Below, in pieces: positions 61,823 through 64,000 of a stretch of DNA of 64,000 nucleotides. Under the pieces are notes generated by a model. The model was not told where the DNA came from. It searched no databases and was given only the letters and a program-made list of their open reading frames with translations. Within the stretch, counting starts at the first letter, position 1, and each line of letters starts with the position of its first letter. Made by a program: the position numbers and the translations under genes. This stretch comes from Branchiostoma lanceolatum (Eukaryota; Chordata; Leptocardii; Amphioxiformes; Branchiostomatidae), in assembly GCF_035083965.1 (NCBI RefSeq), contig NC_089730.1, forward strand, positions 20,656,527 through 20,720,526, given 5' to 3'.

Positions 61823-63628
61823 CTATTGCTTTCCGCCTGTATGTTTTCTCATATGTTTGGTTAGGTTAGACCTGTCAGCCGTCCTATATCCGCATTCTCC
61901 ACACATGTAGGGTTTTTCACCAGTGTGTTTTGCTATGTGGAGGTCCAGAAGGACTTTCTGTGCAGCAGAATAGTCGCACTGGTTACATTTGTGGGGTTTC
62001 TCACCTGTATGCGTTCTCATATGGTGGTCTAAATTGACTTTCTGTGCAGCAGAATAGTCACACTGGTTGCATTTGTAGGGTTTCTCACCTGTATGCGTTC
62101 TCATATGGTTGTCTAAATTGCCTTTGAATGCAGCAGAATAGTCACACTGGTTACATTTGTAGGGTTTCTCACCTGTATGCGTTCTCATATGGTGGTCTAA
62201 ATTGACTTTCAATGCAGCAGAATAGTCACACTGGTCACACTTGTAGGGTTTCTCACCTGTATGCGTTCTCATGTGGTTGTCTACAGTGCATTTCTGTGCA
62301 GCAGAATAGTCACACTTGTCACACTTGTAGGGTTTCTCACCTGTATGTGTTCTCATATGTTTTCTTAACGTAGACTTGTAAGCCGCTCTGTACCCGCACA
62401 CGTCGCATCTGTGGGATCCATCCAAAGCATCTTGTGCTAGTTGCCTTTCAATCTGTTCTGGATTATTTTGTACGTTTATCTGTGATGGGACTTCCTTGTC
62501 GGGCGATGAAGGGTAAATACCACACGTTTCTTTGTCCTGTTCTTCTGTTATGCCAGTCTCGTTCACTCTGTTGTTAGTCTCGTTCCCAGAACGCCCAGCG
62601 TGTTTAGCCATGTGTCGCGCTAAATCGCGTTTTCGTGCAGCAGAATAGTCACTCAGGTCACATTTGAGTTTCTTACCTGTATGTATTCTCATATGCACGG
62701 TTAGGCTAGACCTGTAATCCGTCCTGAATCCGCACTCCCCACACATGTAGGGTTTATCACCAGCGTGTTTTGCTATGTGTTGGTCTAAATCGCATTTTCG
62801 TGTAGCAGAATAGTCGCACTGCTCACATTTGTACCTTTTTTGACCTGTATGTTTTTTCATATGTGTGGTTAGGTGAGATCTGTAAGCCGTCCTGTATCCG
62901 CACTCCCCACACATGTACGGTTTGTCTCCTGTGTGTTTTGCCATGTGAATGTCCAAATGACCTTTCCGTGCAGCAGAGTAGTCACACTGATCACATTTGT
63001 AGGGTTTCTGACCCGTATGTTTTCTCATATGTGTGGTTAGGTGAGATCTGTAAGCCGCCCTGAACCCGCACTCCCCACACATGTAGGGCTTTTCTCCAGT
63101 GTGTTTCACCATGTGGTTATCGAGACTGAGCTTCCACTTGGTAGAAAAGTCGCACTGATCACAACTGTAAGGTTTTTCATCTGTATGTTTCCTCATATGT
63201 TGGGATAGGTGAGACCTTTTTGCTGTCCTGTATCCGCACTCCACACACCTGTAAGGCTTGTTAGCGGCGCGGTGTGCCACGTCTTTCCTTGCTACAGAGT
63301 GGTTGCTCTGCTCACATTTAAAGCTTTTCTCACCAATATTTTTTCTCATATGTGTTGATATGTTAGCCGTTTCATCCTTCATGTAGTCACATTCCGTGGA
63401 TCCTTTATCCCCAGTACGTTTTACCGCAAGTCTGTCCGTCTGCTCTGTTCTACTCTGTTTGGGAGGATGGTCAGCTTTTACCCCGCACGTTTCCTCGCAC
63501 GGAATGTCCTCATCATCGTCCTGCTGTCTTCCCGTGTCTGTTAAAGGGTCCTCGCTGCTGCCTGTCTCGTTCCCAAAGTGTTCAGTTGGCAGCTCGTTCA
63601 CAGGAATCTCACAACTTCTCTCGGCCAT
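61823..63628 (-). CDS. C2H2 zinc-finger protein ZNF-14, class A + class B fusion (601 aa)
   Basis: The start is MAERSCEIPVNE at 63628, after acceptor TTGTTGTTAG. The class A box (TEHFGNETGSSE, TDTGRQQDDDEDIPCEETCG, AVKRTGDKGSTECDY) is followed by a collapsed finger, then eight finger units, the last lacking one Cys (CDLSDY). A class B-like spacer (SGNETNNRVNETGITEEQDK and on to QLAQDALDGSHR) precedes seven more fingers. Fingers 10-14 are all of the CDQCDYSAA type with DHHMRTH or similar, a local amplification that breaks the usual alternation. Same fusion plan as ZNF-3. Confidence 0.9.
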   Translation of the reverse strand: MAERSCEIPVNELPTEHFGNETGSSEDPLTDTGRQQDDDEDIPCEETCGVKADHPPKQSRTEQTDRLAVKRTGDKGSTECDYMKDETANISTHMRKNIGEKSFKCEQSNHSVARKDVAHRAANKPYRCVECGYRTAKRSHLSQHMRKHTDEKPYSCDQCDFSTKWKLSLDNHMVKHTGEKPYMCGECGFRAAYRSHLTTHMRKHTGQKPYKCDQCDYSAARKGHLDIHMAKHTGDKPYMCGECGYRTAYRSHLTTHMKKHTGQKRYKCEQCDYSATRKCDLDQHIAKHAGDKPYMCGECGFRTDYRSSLTVHMRIHTGKKLKCDLSDYSAARKRDLARHMAKHAGRSGNETNNRVNETGITEEQDKETCGIYPSSPDKEVPSQINVQNNPEQIERQLAQDALDGSHRCDVCGYRAAYKSTLRKHMRTHTGEKPYKCDKCDYSAAQKCTVDNHMRTHTGEKPYKCDQCDYSAALKVNLDHHMRTHTGEKPYKCNQCDYSAAFKGNLDNHMRTHTGEKPYKCNQCDYSAAQKVNLDHHMRTHTGEKPHKCNQCDYSAAQKVLLDLHIAKHTGEKPYMCGECGYRTADRSNLTKHMRKHTGGKQ

Positions 63629-64000
63629 TTCTAACAACAATACAATGAAAAAAGTAAAGCTTTATAAACATAGTTCCCATTCACACCCTTTCATCGTGCA
63701 TGTCCACAGTCACAGCCTACAAGTGTGTCATGTCAAACTACCGCGGCTTCACATACATATTGTACCCAAGAAGGTTGAAATAAGATTTATTCTAACCTAC
63801 TTGGTGTAACGAACCACTCTCACGCCCTGTCCCTCACCCTGGGGTTGGTAAAGGAGACTCAAGACTAAACGTCTGTGTATTCAGTTTATCAAGCCACGTG
63901 GAGATCTCTACTTGTTCTAACCGGTTCTAACTTCTATGTGGCCTCTCTGTGTCAGTGGGCTATTCTACTGCATTGACGGGTTGTGTCCTTCCTGGTCCCT
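63629..64000. other. ZNF-14 5' intron; possible start of another element
   Basis: After the acceptor at about 63633 there is intron-like sequence. From about 63805 (TGTAACGAACC) the base composition changes. The TGTAAC start recalls the LTR at 14852, but the rest does not match and the window ends, so this stays open. The YY1/DR1 module of ZNF-14 is not seen in the window. Confidence 0.25.

Overview
This is nuclear DNA of a multicellular animal. It has introns, diverse transposons and a head-to-tail cluster of C2H2 zinc-finger (ZNF) genes whose fingers alternate between two types (CDQCDYSAA and CGECGYRTA). That finger style, the CR1/jockey-like LINE, the foldback elements and a nucleotidyltransferase-TPR gene best fit a cephalochordate (amphioxus, Branchiostoma). 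This is inference from style; I could not search a database.

Layout. 1-4.3 kb (minus): the 5' three exons of a large protein with a GlnD/DUF294-like nucleotidyltransferase module followed by kinesin-light-chain/NPHP3-type TPRs, running off the left edge. 4.3-6.85 kb: a divergent intergenic region with a foldback MITE, CRE/YY1-like repeats and the likely first exon of ZNF-1. 6.86-9.9 kb (plus): ZNF-1, the only plus-strand ZNF, with a repeated acidic N-terminus carrying SUMO-consensus motifs. 11.3-12.2 kb: a MITE and an orphan terminal exon with a decayed copy. 12.7-63.6 kb (minus): thirteen more ZNF loci (ZNF-2 to ZNF-14), each with one coding exon of about 1-1.8 kb, a 5' UTR intron and a recurring promoter module. 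ZNF-6, ZNF-9 and ZNF-11 are frame-broken; the others read open.

Two N-terminal classes recur. Class A begins MDER/MAER (ZNF-2, 3, 6, 14). Class B begins MDEPSSG, MDKSSG or similar (ZNF-4, 5, 7-13). Both share the core 'EHPGNET...TDxGRQQDKE...CEET'. ZNF-3 and ZNF-14 look like class A plus class B fusions. The cluster grew by tandem duplication of about 3 kb units; ZNF-7 and ZNF-8 are almost identical with a 3058 bp offset. Because paralogous units serve as empty sites, several transposon insertions can be delimited with their target duplications: a TTAA-flanked piggyBac-like MITE, an 843 bp foldback with a 9 bp duplication, a 5'-truncated LINE, a 445 bp MITE and a 950 bp insertion.

The standout is a very young Ty3/gypsy LTR retrotransposon (14852-20225, minus, identical 229 bp LTRs). 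Its integrase frame ends in a CW-type zinc finger plus an AT-hook. CW modules in host proteins read methylated histone H3K4, a promoter mark. This copy sits inside the putative promoter of ZNF-2, between its YY1-like motif and its DR1-like motif. A retroelement using a CW reader to target promoters, here of genes in a family that commonly represses transposons, is the most interesting hypothesis in the window.
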